Positions 17,533-25,139 of a DNA stretch of 64,000 nucleotides are shown here, in pieces. Source of the DNA: Konateibacter massiliensis. Its GTDB lineage: Bacteria > Bacillota > Clostridia > Lachnospirales > Lachnospiraceae. The stretch spans positions 253,001 through 317,000 of the forward strand of contig NZ_LT860098.1 of NCBI RefSeq assembly GCF_900184995.1, in the 5' to 3' direction. The translations under genes were made by a program, and so were the position numbers. The stretch's first letter is position 1, and each line of letters opens with the position of its first letter. Under the pieces are notes generated by a model. The model ran no database searches. It was not told where the DNA came from and saw only the letters and a program-made list of their open reading frames with translations.

Positions 17533-18003
17533 TTACCTGTCCTTTTCTTCATCTGCAAACATTGCGTACAGTGCGCCAACCGCAGTTCCCACAAAAATAA
17601 ACATATCCGATATATTAAATACAATATCCTGAAGTTTCTTAAACTTCGTATTAAAGCTAAAATAATCTACCACGTATTTTCTGACAATTCTGTCATATAC
17701 ATTGCTGCACGCGCCTCCTATAATCATGCTTAACGCAAGCTTTAGAACATGCAGCCCCTTTTTTCCTGACAACCACAGCTGTGCCATCACAGCTGAAACG
17801 GTCAGTGCCGCAGAAAACCCTGCTACAAACTGCTGGTTGGAATCCATCGTGTTTAAGGCTCCGCCACGGTTGTAAATTTTGCGGATAATAAGCCTATCCT
17901 TCCATTTTTTCTCCGGTTTATTGTATTCTAAGTTTGTTTCAACCTTCTTTTTTACCACAAAATCCAGTGCAAATATTCCTGCCGAAATTAGAAAATATAC
18001 CAC
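17533..18003 (-). CDS. lspA: lipoprotein signal peptidase (signal peptidase II)
   Basis: This 156-residue polytopic membrane protease removes signal peptides from prolipoproteins. Four hydrophobic segments are visible. The catalytic region has the family pattern: NRGGALN (about 57-63), then GGACSNVYDRIVRKYVVDYF with the two catalytic Asp (in YDR and VDYF). The frame is open 17 codons further upstream, but that part falls in a dispersed repeat. The GTG at 18003-18001 is preceded by GGAGGATTACT and is the better start. A stem-loop repeat with its own TATAAT lies about 30 bp upstream and probably forms the 5' end of the message. The gene stands alone, away from the usual rluD/ileS neighbours. 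Confidence 0.88.
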   Translation of the reverse strand: MVYFLISAGIFALDFVVKKKVETNLEYNKPEKKWKDRLIIRKIYNRGGALNTMDSNQQFVAGFSAALTVSAVMAQLWLSGKKGLHVLKLALSMIIGGACSNVYDRIVRKYVVDYFSFNTKFKKLQDIVFNISDMFIFVGTAVGALYAMFADEEKDR

Positions 18004-18031
18004 AGTAATCCTCCTTGTGCTTGGTTTCCTC

Positions 18032-18096
18032 GTTAACATATCGGGTAAAACCAAATACTCGCTTTGCTCGTGCTTGGTTTTCTTCCGATATGTTAC
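18032..18096 (-). repeat. promoter-linked stem-loop repeat, copy b
   Basis: Outer arms are GTTAACATATCGG / CCGATATGTTAC, inner arms AAAACCAA / TTGGTTTT, and the loop is ATACTCGCTTTGCTCGTGC. Compared with copy a, both arms carry matched changes that keep pairing. It lies directly upstream of the lspA ribosome-binding site. Confidence 0.8.
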
Positions 18097-18102
18097 ATTA
18101 TA
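18097..18102 (-). promoter_or_regulatory. extended -10 box for lspA at the repeat edge
   Basis: TATAAT on the minus strand is preceded by TGG (TGn type) and followed directly by the repeat. The 17-bp position upstream reads TTTTGC, a weak -35. Confidence 0.55.
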
Positions 18103-18149
18103 CCATTAAATGTGTGAATGCAAAACCTTAAAACGACTTGAATATAAAA

Positions 18150-18174
18150 GCAAAAAGGAAGCAAACGCTTCCTT
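18150..18174 (-). terminator. terminator after clpX
   Basis: AAGGAAGC and GCTTCCTT pair around AAAC, followed on the minus strand by TTTTTGCTTTT. It lies about 155 bp after the clpX stop and before the lspA promoter. Confidence 0.7.
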
Positions 18175-18330
18175 AAATATCTATCTCTATTCAGTTTTAG
18201 ACTTCATTGTAACGTTTTATATATAGAGATAATGCTACAAAGTATTCCTTGCTTGAAAAAATCCGAATATGTGACATTTGCTTATAGAAAGCGTCTCAGA
18301 ATACTGCAAGCTGAACGGTAACAAATACTC

Positions 18331-19761
18331 TTACCCTTCGAGCTTCATCACCCCGCGCATATCAATGACAGGTCCTCCTGTATTCTCAATATATTCTCTC
18401 GTAATGGTCACTCTTCCGATGTTGTCATCCTTCGGAATCTCATACATAATATCCAGCATGAATTCCTCTATAATAGCACGCAGCGCTCTCGCACCGGTCT
18501 TTTTCTCCAGCGCTTTTTCCGCTATTGCCTCAAGTGCCTTATCATCAAAGTTAAGCTGAACCTCATCCAATTCCAGAAGCTTTTGGTACTGCTTTAAAAT
18601 AGCGTTTTTCGGCTCCTTTAGAATCTTGATAAGCATGTCTTTGCTCAGACTTTCTAAGGTATATATAATCGGCAATCTTCCAATAAACTCCGGAATCATA
18701 CCAAAGTTTTTGATATCCTCAATTGTCACCTTGCTGATAAGGTTCGGCTCGTTGTCATACTTGTCCTTTAAATCAGCTTTAAAACCTATTGCAGACTGTT
18801 TGTTCAATCTCTCCTTGATAATCTCTTCCAAGTCTGGGAAAGCACCACCGCAGATAAACAAAATATTTTTTGTATTTACCGTTGTCAAAGGAACCATCGC
18901 ATTTTTGCTGTTTGCTCCTACCGGAACCTCTATCTCGGCTCCCTCTAAAAGCTTTAGCATTCCCTGCTGCACGGATTCTCCGCTTACGTCTCTTTGGTTG
19001 GTATTCTTCTTCTTGGCAATCTTATCAATCTCATCAATAAAAATGATGCCACGCTCTGCCTTTTCCACATCATTGTCCGCAGCCGCCAAAAGCTTGGAAA
19101 CCACGCTCTCAATGTCATCACCAATATAGCCTGCCTCGGTCAGTGAGGTTGCATCTGCTATGGCAAGCGGAACGTCAAGTATTCTTGCAAGCGTTTTAAC
19201 CAGATAGGTCTTTCCGCTTCCTGTCGGTCCAATCATAAGCATATTGGATTTCTCTATCTCAATCTCGTCCATCGTGTTTGTCGCAACTCTCTTGTAGTGG
19301 TTGTAAACCGCTACAGATATCACCTTTTTGGCATGTTCCTGTCCCACTATGTATTCGTCAAGGCTCGCCTTGATTTTATGCGGCGCTGGCATATTTTTAA
19401 TATCCAATGCAGGCTCTTTTTTCTCTTCCGTTTTTTTCTTCTTTAATTTCTGCTTCTTCGGCACAGTGTTTTGTAAATCTGCAAGGTTAATCATATTGAT
19501 ATTCGGCATATTTGTCATTCCGGCTATATCATCATACGGAAAACCGCCCTTGCTCATTGTATCGAAGGTCTTTTGCATACATTCAGAACAAATATGTATG
19601 TTATTTGGAAGCGAAATCATTTTACCCGCTTTGCTCTCCGGTCTGCGGCACAAATAACATATCTCCTCATACTCATCCTCGTCGCTGTCGTCATTCTCAC
19701 TACCTTTTGCTTCCTCTACTGCTTCTATCTCAAAATCGTCGTCCTTATTCATTTCTGACAT
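18331..19761 (-). CDS. clpX: ClpX-type AAA+ unfoldase, divergent
   Basis: This 476-residue ATPase normally feeds substrates to ClpP. The N-terminus has about 30 acidic residues, then a zinc finger (C35, C38, C58, C61), a Lys-rich linker (100-120), and the AAA+ domain: Walker A GPTGSGKT (178-185), pore loop GYIGDD (211-216; canonical GYVGED), Walker B FIDEID (241-246), sensor and C-domain with GARALRAIIEE. The ClpP-docking loop keeps IGF (325-327), so ClpP partnership is possible. It is about 50 residues longer than usual ClpX, no clpP is next to it, and the finger has spacing C-x2-C-x19-C-x2-C. It may be a second, specialised copy. Two tandem repeat units and a promoter lie upstream. Confidence 0.85.
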   Translation of the reverse strand: MSEMNKDDDFEIEAVEEAKGSENDDSDEDEYEEICYLCRRPESKAGKMISLPNNIHICSECMQKTFDTMSKGGFPYDDIAGMTNMPNINMINLADLQNTVPKKQKLKKKKTEEKKEPALDIKNMPAPHKIKASLDEYIVGQEHAKKVISVAVYNHYKRVATNTMDEIEIEKSNMLMIGPTGSGKTYLVKTLARILDVPLAIADATSLTEAGYIGDDIESVVSKLLAAADNDVEKAERGIIFIDEIDKIAKKKNTNQRDVSGESVQQGMLKLLEGAEIEVPVGANSKNAMVPLTTVNTKNILFICGGAFPDLEEIIKERLNKQSAIGFKADLKDKYDNEPNLISKVTIEDIKNFGMIPEFIGRLPIIYTLESLSKDMLIKILKEPKNAILKQYQKLLELDEVQLNFDDKALEAIAEKALEKKTGARALRAIIEEFMLDIMYEIPKDDNIGRVTITREYIENTGGPVIDMRGVMKLEG

Positions 19762-19796
19762 AATCTATAATCCTTTCTGTTGCTACCAAATTGAAT

Positions 19797-19962
19797 CCGA
19801 CTCGAAAACTTCGTTTTCTCGTTAACTTATCGGGTAAAACCAAATACTCACTCCGTTCGTGCTTGGTTTTCTTCCGACTCGAAAACTTCGTTTTCTCGTT
19901 AACTTATCGGGTAAAACCAAATACTCACTCCGTTCGTGCTTGGTTTTCTTCCGATAAGTTAC
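19797..19962 (-). repeat. promoter-linked stem-loop repeat, copy c, with a 77-bp tandem duplication
   Basis: Units 19797-19873 and 19874-19950 are identical. Each holds GAAAACTTCGTTTTC, the outer arm GTTAACTTATCGG, and the inner stem AAAACCAA / TTGGTTTT. Only the second is completed by CCGATAAGTTAC to 19962. The array starts about 35 bp upstream of the clpX start and sits in its leader. It accounts for much of the 446-bp gap 19762-20207; the rest holds the promoter, the hairpin at 20144 and no gene I can see. Confidence 0.9.
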
Positions 19963-19991
19963 ATTATAGCGTAGATATTCTTGGGGTACAA
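19963..19991 (-). promoter_or_regulatory. sigma-A promoter of clpX
   Basis: Minus strand: -35 TTGTAC (19991-19986), 17-bp spacer, -10 TATAAT (19968-19963), followed immediately by the stem-loop repeat. Confidence 0.65.
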
Positions 19992-20143
19992 GTAGAGAAT
20001 TATGAAAAAATGGTGAATATATGTGTAAATGCGGGCAAGCTTGCATTAGCGCCCTAAATCCCTCGCTCATAAGGGACTTGACTGCTTTTTGTGCCGGATG
20101 CAGCCACGCAGTAATATTTTCCATTTGTATTTGTGCGCATAAT

Positions 20144-20187
20144 AATTATGTCATAGGAAATTCGAAGGAATTTCCTATGACATAATT
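20144..20187. repeat. perfect 19-bp-arm hairpin
   Basis: AATTATGTCATAGGAAATT and its exact complement surround the loop CGAAGG, 21 bp after the stop of the unknown gene at 20208. It lacks a T-run but could stabilise the 3' end of the RNA. Confidence 0.9.
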
Positions 20188-20207
20188 CAAAAATGTGCAA
20201 CACAATA

Positions 20208-21014
20208 TCATCCCATAATAGAAATACAGAATTCTTGAAATTTGGCATTGTTGGCAACTGTAAAATGTTCTTTTATGAATAGCTCAAGTTCCTTTAGTTG
20301 TTCGTCTCTCGGCGCAGACTTTTTAATGCCGCTGTCAAGCCATTCTTCCCCATAGCTAATCAGCAGCTTTCCTCCATCCTCTTGCTCTCCCTCTTCACAG
20401 TAAAGTACTTTCATATCTTTTGTGGGAATAAAGTCTTTGTTTCCTTTGATCTCATTTCCTACTTTACCATCGTGCTTCCAAAGCCATACATGGTTAAACT
20501 CATAGTCGTAGACATAGCGTTTCCGCTTATCAACGGATTCTGTCTCAAAACTCATAATCCCTTCTTCAGCAGCAATCTCCTTAGCAATATGGCTAAGCTT
20601 TCCTCTTAAGTCCTCACATTTATAATAATAATCGGCACTGTAATATATAACGGGAGTCTCGCTGTCTTCGTTAAAATAGCTAATCCCAATTTCTTTTCCT
20701 TCTTTATCATTGACATCAACTGCAACTAATACCGCCTTGTGGCGATAGCTGCGATAAATATCCTTTAGCAACTTACGTTTATATGCTTCATTTTTTTCTG
20801 TCGTTATGCCTGTGTTGATACAATAGTTTTTAATTGACTGGTAATACTTTTTTAATCTGTCTTTTACATCACTTGATGTAGCCTTCTCTTGAAAATAATC
20901 TTCTAAATTCACTGTAATTTTTGCATATAATACATTCATTTGCTCTAAAACATTATCTGTGTACTCAATCGTTTCTTCTTTTCTGCAGCTATTGTCTTCT
21001 CTCAAATTGTCCAT
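20208..21014 (-). CDS. hypothetical protein, 268 residues
   Basis: I do not recognise this protein. It is soluble with no signal peptide or membrane segment. An N-terminal helical, charged part (1-90, with KDRLKKYYQSIKNYCIN) is followed by a probable alpha/beta part containing KAVLVAVDVND, VIYYSADYYYKCEDL and a Trp/Tyr-rich strand region (YVYDYEFNHVWLWKHDG). It ends with a helix (EQLKELELFIKEHF). The ATG follows AGGAGGACATAAG, and a good promoter lies 24 bp upstream, so it is a real single-gene unit. It is flanked by hairpins and no partner gene is evident. Confidence 0.7.
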   Translation of the reverse strand: MDNLREDNSCRKEETIEYTDNVLEQMNVLYAKITVNLEDYFQEKATSSDVKDRLKKYYQSIKNYCINTGITTEKNEAYKRKLLKDIYRSYRHKAVLVAVDVNDKEGKEIGISYFNEDSETPVIYYSADYYYKCEDLRGKLSHIAKEIAAEEGIMSFETESVDKRKRYVYDYEFNHVWLWKHDGKVGNEIKGNKDFIPTKDMKVLYCEEGEQEDGGKLLISYGEEWLDSGIKKSAPRDEQLKELELFIKEHFTVANNAKFQEFCISIMG

Positions 21015-21037
21015 CTTATGTCCTCCTAGTAAAATGC

Positions 21038-21067
21038 ATTACACGAATACCGAAAAGATTCTGTCAA
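21038..21067 (-). promoter_or_regulatory. sigma-A promoter of the hypothetical gene
   Basis: TTGACA (21067-21062), 18-bp spacer, TGTAAT (21043-21038) on the minus strand, giving a leader of about 15-20 bases. Just upstream, 21077-21114 can fold as CTGGCG-GATAT / ATATC-CGCCAG. The rest of the 342-bp gap 21015-21356 holds only this, a small hairpin near 21137 and the htrA terminator. Confidence 0.7.
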
Positions 21068-21291
21068 AATACGCTTCTGGCGACGATATCGTCCCTTTAT
21101 AATATCGCCGCCAGACAGTAATTCATTACCCTTCTGTATACACAGCTTTCGTTGTGTATTATTTCATTTTTTTAATTAAATAATCCCTTATTGCTATTTT
21201 TCCCCTATAAGCACAATATAAAATTAACATATTTTAGAAATTTTTAATAGATAAAAAGCATAAATAGACAACCTGAGAGCGTGAATGGACA

Positions 21292-21337
21292 AAAAACTGC
21301 ATTTTGCTCGAGCAAGCTCAAACAAAATGCAGTTTTT
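21292..21337. terminator. terminator after the HtrA gene
   Basis: AAAAACTGCATTTTG and CAAAATGCAGTTTTT form a 15-bp perfect stem with an inner GAGC/GCTC pair and T-runs on both strands. It lies 20 bp after the protease stop. Confidence 0.88.
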
Positions 21338-21356
21338 ATATTATTATAAAACGAAT

Positions 21357-22859
21357 TTACTGTACCTTACGTCCTAATGTTACGCTTAGCTCTTTCTCCT
21401 GATATTCACCATTTTGTGCAGTCTGCACTGTAATTGTTACCGTGGTTCCTGCTGCATAATACTGAAGGGTGTCTTGCAAGCTTTCCATGGAGGATACGCT
21501 GCTTCCATCAAACTTCGTGATAATATCACCTTTCTGGATACCTGCTGCCTCAGCGGCTCCACCTTCTACTACCTGCGCTACATATACACCAGTTGGCATA
21601 TTATAGGTGCTTGCTGCTTCCTCTGATACGTCTACACCTGCAATTCCAAGGTATCCGGTATCTGCTGTATCTACTTTATCTCTTGTCTCCTTTGTAACCA
21701 ACTCATTGATAATCGGGATTGCTGTGGAAATCGGAATTGCATATCCCATACCCTCTACCTCTGTGGAGGAATATTTTACCGAATTAATACCAATTACCTG
21801 TCCTGACATATTAAGTAAAGCGCCGCCACTGTTTCCTGGATTGATTGCTGCATCTGTCTGAATCAGACTGTTTGTTACATTGTCAACGGTTACTTCTCTG
21901 TCTACGGCACTGATAACACCTGTTGTTACAGACTGTCCATAGCCCAATGCATTTCCGATTGCAATTGCTGCTTCTCCAACCTTTAACTGGCTCGAATCAC
22001 CAAGTTCTGCTATTTTAACAGATTCTAATGTACTGCTCTCAATGTTTTCCAATGGTACTGCAATTACAGCTAAATCGCTGTCAGCATCCGTACCCTTTAT
22101 TTTCGCATCTACGATACTTCCATCGGCAAAGCCTACCGATAAAGTAGTCGCATCGGCAACAACGTGATTATTTGTTACAATTAAAAGCTCTGTATCGTTC
22201 TGAGCGATAATAATACCGGAACCGCTTGATTCCTGCTCTTGCTCGTACACATTTCCGCCCTGGCTGCCATAGCCTCCAAAATAGCTTGGAACTTCAATCT
22301 GCGTTGTTGACATATTGGTAATGGATACTACACTTGGCATAACTGTTTCCACAACACTTGAGACATCCGTTACAGTCGTCGCCAACTGTGTTGTCTCTGT
22401 TGACGCAATTGTTGTCTCATTTCCGACCGTGCTTTGTACCTCTTCACCATTCGTGCTGTCACCCTCCGTTTGCTGCAAACTAACCGATGCAACCTCTGTC
22501 TGGTTTAAACTGCTTGTAAGGTATCTTACCCCTTCAAAGGAAGCTCCTGCAAGTCCTCCTCCTACTATCGCAAGTGAGGCAACAACTGCAAGCTTTTTGC
22601 CAAAGCCGCTTTTGTTTTTCTTTGGCTTCTTGCCATCTCCTGACGGCTGACTGGAATATAAGTTGTCATAAGATGATCTATAGTAGGAGCGGCTGTATCC
22701 GTTATCGCTCTCGCTTGTCGCACTGCTCTCCTTCGTTGCCTCATCAGATGAGCTGCTGTCGTCATCATCGTAATAATTAAATACTTTTCGATTGCTCTGG
22801 CTCTCGTTCTTGTTTAGCTCTTCATTACCGATCTTGTTTTCATTGTTATCTTCAAACAT
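21357..22859 (-). CDS. HtrA/DegP-type membrane serine protease with PDZ domain
   Basis: This 500-residue envelope quality-control protease has a long acidic Ser-rich cytoplasmic tail (1-80), one membrane anchor (about 90-108), a Thr-rich spacer (about 120-170) and a trypsin-like domain. The catalytic triad is His232 (VTNNHVVAD), Asp262 (DADSDLAV) and Ser344 (NPGNSGGAL). One C-terminal PDZ domain covers about 400-495 (GVYVAQVVEGGAAEAAGIQK). This is the usual architecture of Firmicutes HtrA proteins, which degrade or refold damaged secreted proteins. It is followed by its own strong terminator, so it is the last gene of its unit. The 117-bp region upstream separates it from the rhamnosyltransferase-like gene. 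Confidence 0.94.
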   Translation of the reverse strand: MFEDNNENKIGNEELNKNESQSNRKVFNYYDDDDSSSSDEATKESSATSESDNGYSRSYYRSSYDNLYSSQPSGDGKKPKKNKSGFGKKLAVVASLAIVGGGLAGASFEGVRYLTSSLNQTEVASVSLQQTEGDSTNGEEVQSTVGNETTIASTETTQLATTVTDVSSVVETVMPSVVSITNMSTTQIEVPSYFGGYGSQGGNVYEQEQESSGSGIIIAQNDTELLIVTNNHVVADATTLSVGFADGSIVDAKIKGTDADSDLAVIAVPLENIESSTLESVKIAELGDSSQLKVGEAAIAIGNALGYGQSVTTGVISAVDREVTVDNVTNSLIQTDAAINPGNSGGALLNMSGQVIGINSVKYSSTEVEGMGYAIPISTAIPIINELVTKETRDKVDTADTGYLGIAGVDVSEEAASTYNMPTGVYVAQVVEGGAAEAAGIQKGDIITKFDGSSVSSMESLQDTLQYYAAGTTVTITVQTAQNGEYQEKELSVTLGRKVQ

Positions 22860-22976
22860 ACTGATTTCTCCTTTTATATTTTTTTATTTAAACACTTTGC
22901 TTGCTTATGTTTTATTTTCTTTAGTGTAGCAATCATTTGTGATTAAATTGTGACAAAATTTAAAAGAAAATTTGTC

Positions 22977-23894
22977 TTAATTCCAATATTCCAGATTCAT
23001 TGTCAATCGGTAAATTAACCACTGCGGAAGGCTCGCATAATGCTTTCCAAGCCAATAGCCAATATATTTGAAGCCGCTCTTAAAAAATAAATCAAATATA
23101 AGGAAAGGCTTTTTGATTTTAAAACAGTGCTTTGCTGTCTGCATAACAAGTTTGATGCCCTCTCCTTCTGATTTTAATCCATAAAATGCATCCGCATTGT
23201 CCTGCTGTGACACACCAAGATCAAAATTTCGCTTTAGCTGCTGTTTGTTTGTATAATTGTGAGAATGAACCACTCTCGCCTCGGCGCAGTAAGCAATCTT
23301 CTTTCCCGAACGTATAATTTTGGAAGCAAAAATCATATCCTCGTTAAAGATGGTATGCCGGATAAAGCCTCCAAGGCTTGTATACAGCTCTTTTTCATAT
23401 GCCGCACATACATTGGAGCAAAAATATGTTTTAATCCCCAGCCGATCAATGTCCGCCAGCGATTTTACGCTGCTTTTCTCAGGATAATTAAAGCTTCTTG
23501 TAAAGCGCTCAATTTCGTTGCAATCGTCTGCGGGAAGCTGTCTGGCATAGGCGGCTCCTATATCGCTGTCATCAAAACATTCCGTGAGCTTTTCAATGAC
23601 AAACTCATCCTCCGGCATCGCATCCTGCGTCATAAATACAACGATATCCGCATCGGATTTTCTTGCCGCCATATCCCTTGTTCCGCCATGATCAAATTTT
23701 TGCTGACTGATATGTTCCACTAAAACATTAGGATAGTCTTTCACATACTCCGGTCTGAAAAATTTCTCTTCCGTGTTGACAATATAAATAGAGCGGACGG
23801 GGTAGGTCTGCCGGCTTAATCTTTTCATCAGTCTGTCGAATGTCTCGTCAGGCTTATAAGTTGGAATTATCACATCTACTATCTTTCTATTCAT
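22977..23894 (-). CDS. GT2 glycosyltransferase (rhamnosyltransferase-like)
   Basis: This 305-residue GT-A enzyme has KIVDVIIPTYKPDETFDRLM at the N-terminus, the nucleotide-sugar site VFMTQDAMPED in place of a classic DxD, and IFNEDMIFASKII for the acceptor and catalytic-base region. The C-terminal 60 residues are amphipathic (FDLFFKSGFKYIGYWLGKHY) and probably touch the membrane. It resembles bacterial rhamnosyltransferases, which fits the dTDP-rhamnose genes in the same locus. A terminator just upstream separates it from the LCP gene, so it is likely transcribed on its own. Sugar specificity is inferred. Confidence 0.85.
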   Translation of the reverse strand: MNRKIVDVIIPTYKPDETFDRLMKRLSRQTYPVRSIYIVNTEEKFFRPEYVKDYPNVLVEHISQQKFDHGGTRDMAARKSDADIVVFMTQDAMPEDEFVIEKLTECFDDSDIGAAYARQLPADDCNEIERFTRSFNYPEKSSVKSLADIDRLGIKTYFCSNVCAAYEKELYTSLGGFIRHTIFNEDMIFASKIIRSGKKIAYCAEARVVHSHNYTNKQQLKRNFDLGVSQQDNADAFYGLKSEGEGIKLVMQTAKHCFKIKKPFLIFDLFFKSGFKYIGYWLGKHYASLPQWLIYRLTMNLEYWN

Positions 23895-23945
23895 AAAGGC
23901 TCCTATTATTCATTTTCTTCCTTTGTATTTTAACCCACATCATGG

Positions 23946-23990
23946 AAAAAGTAAACGCATTCCATTTATGGAAATAACGTTTACTTTTTT
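23946..23990. terminator. terminator at the end of the LCP gene unit
   Basis: AAAAAGTAAACG pairs with CGTTTACTTTTTT, with a nested TTCCAT/ATGGAA stem. T-runs lie on both strands. It is 17 bp after the LCP stop. Confidence 0.85.
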
Positions 23991-24006
23991 CACGTGTATT
24001 ATTCTT

Positions 24007-25122
24007 TTACTTAGAAATTCCTGTATCTTCAACAACCCTCTTACTAATTGCCTGTACGGTAGAAGAAGGTGCATAGCTCTCATCTCCAAAAAGGAATGTG
24101 TGAAGCTGTGAAACATTTGTTTCGAGCGTGATTGGCACTACAACATCACCGATTGATTTTTTCCAGTTCTTTGTCGTCTTGTCAAATGGGAAACCTGTCT
24201 GGTCTGCAAGATTGTATTTTGCTGCACTTGCTGCAAATCCAGCCAATTCTGTTGTGGTTAAATTTGTTGAGATATTAGGAAGTACCTTATCTACAATATT
24301 ATTCAAGGTTACCAAGTCAACTTTTTTTGCCTTTTCTGCGATTTTCTCAATAATTAAACGCTGTCTCTCCGTTCTCTTATAATCACCGCCGTCTGTATAA
24401 CGGATTCTTGCATAGGATACCGCTTGGACACCGTCAAGTGTCTGAAGCCCTGTCTTGGTCAGCTTTGTTGTTGTAACTCCTGTAACTGCCGAAGTTTCAA
24501 CTGTATAGTTGTTCAAATGATCAATCTCATCTTCCTGCACATCAATTTCAATGCCGCCGAGCAGATCAACAACTGTAACAACTGCATTAAAGTCAACTGC
24601 TACATATTTTGTGATATTTAAATCCAGATTCATGTTGAGCATTTTGATTGCCTGCTCAGGACCGCCATAAAAATATGCCTCATTTGCCTTTCGATATGAA
24701 TCGTCAGAAAGATTTAAATAGGTATCACGATAAACGGAAGCCAGCTTAACATCACCTGTTTTATTGTTAATGCTTGCAATAATCATGGTATCAGAACGGT
24801 TTCCCTTTCCGAAAGCACCGTTTTCTCTGGAATCCAATCCAAACAACGCGATATTCGTGTATCCTTCCGAAACTCCCTCAATATTCTCAATACCCTCATT
24901 TACAGTCAGATTTTCTTCATTGACATCAACGGACTTATCCAACTTGTCAAACTTGCCCATTACATACACTGCGACAATCAGCACTAAAAGCACAATCGCT
25001 TCTATTGCAAAAAGAACCCTTCTTTTCTTTTTCTTTGCCGCCGCTGCCTTCTTACTGATTTTCTTTCCGGTCGAAGCCTTATTCACCGTCTTGCCGGAAG
25101 TTTTTCCAGTATTTTTCGTCAT
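24007..25122 (-). CDS. LCP (LytR-CpsA-Psr) family wall-polymer ligase
   Basis: This 371-residue type II membrane protein transfers lipid-linked wall polymers to peptidoglycan on the cell surface. It has a Lys/Ala-rich cytoplasmic tail (1-35), one membrane helix (about 37-57), and then the LCP domain. Conserved features include NIALFGLDSREN, the Asp/Arg sites GNRSDTMIIASIN and SVYRDTYLN, KANEAYFYGG, and the Arg cluster SYARIRYTDGGDYKRTERQR that binds the pyrophosphate of the lipid carrier. It lies 17 bp after the sugar transferase gene, so start and end of polymer synthesis are encoded together. It ends at a strong terminator. Confidence 0.94.
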   Translation of the reverse strand: MTKNTGKTSGKTVNKASTGKKISKKAAAAKKKKRRVLFAIEAIVLLVLIVAVYVMGKFDKLDKSVDVNEENLTVNEGIENIEGVSEGYTNIALFGLDSRENGAFGKGNRSDTMIIASINNKTGDVKLASVYRDTYLNLSDDSYRKANEAYFYGGPEQAIKMLNMNLDLNITKYVAVDFNAVVTVVDLLGGIEIDVQEDEIDHLNNYTVETSAVTGVTTTKLTKTGLQTLDGVQAVSYARIRYTDGGDYKRTERQRLIIEKIAEKAKKVDLVTLNNIVDKVLPNISTNLTTTELAGFAASAAKYNLADQTGFPFDKTTKNWKKSIGDVVVPITLETNVSQLHTFLFGDESYAPSSTVQAISKRVVEDTGISK

Positions 25123-25139
25123 TTTATCCCATACCTTTC

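Noticed and set aside
18004-18054. N-terminal extension of LspA by 17 codons
   Set aside because: The extension is encoded by the dispersed stem-loop repeat; the GTG at 18003 has a proper GGAGG site.
19822-20124. Minus-strand open frame of 100 codons in the clpX upstream region
   Set aside because: It is made of the duplicated repeat, shows the peptide pattern twice and has no ribosome-binding site.
22315-22650. Plus-strand open frame of 111 codons
   Set aside because: Antisense to the Thr/Ser-rich spacer of the HtrA protein; no start signal.
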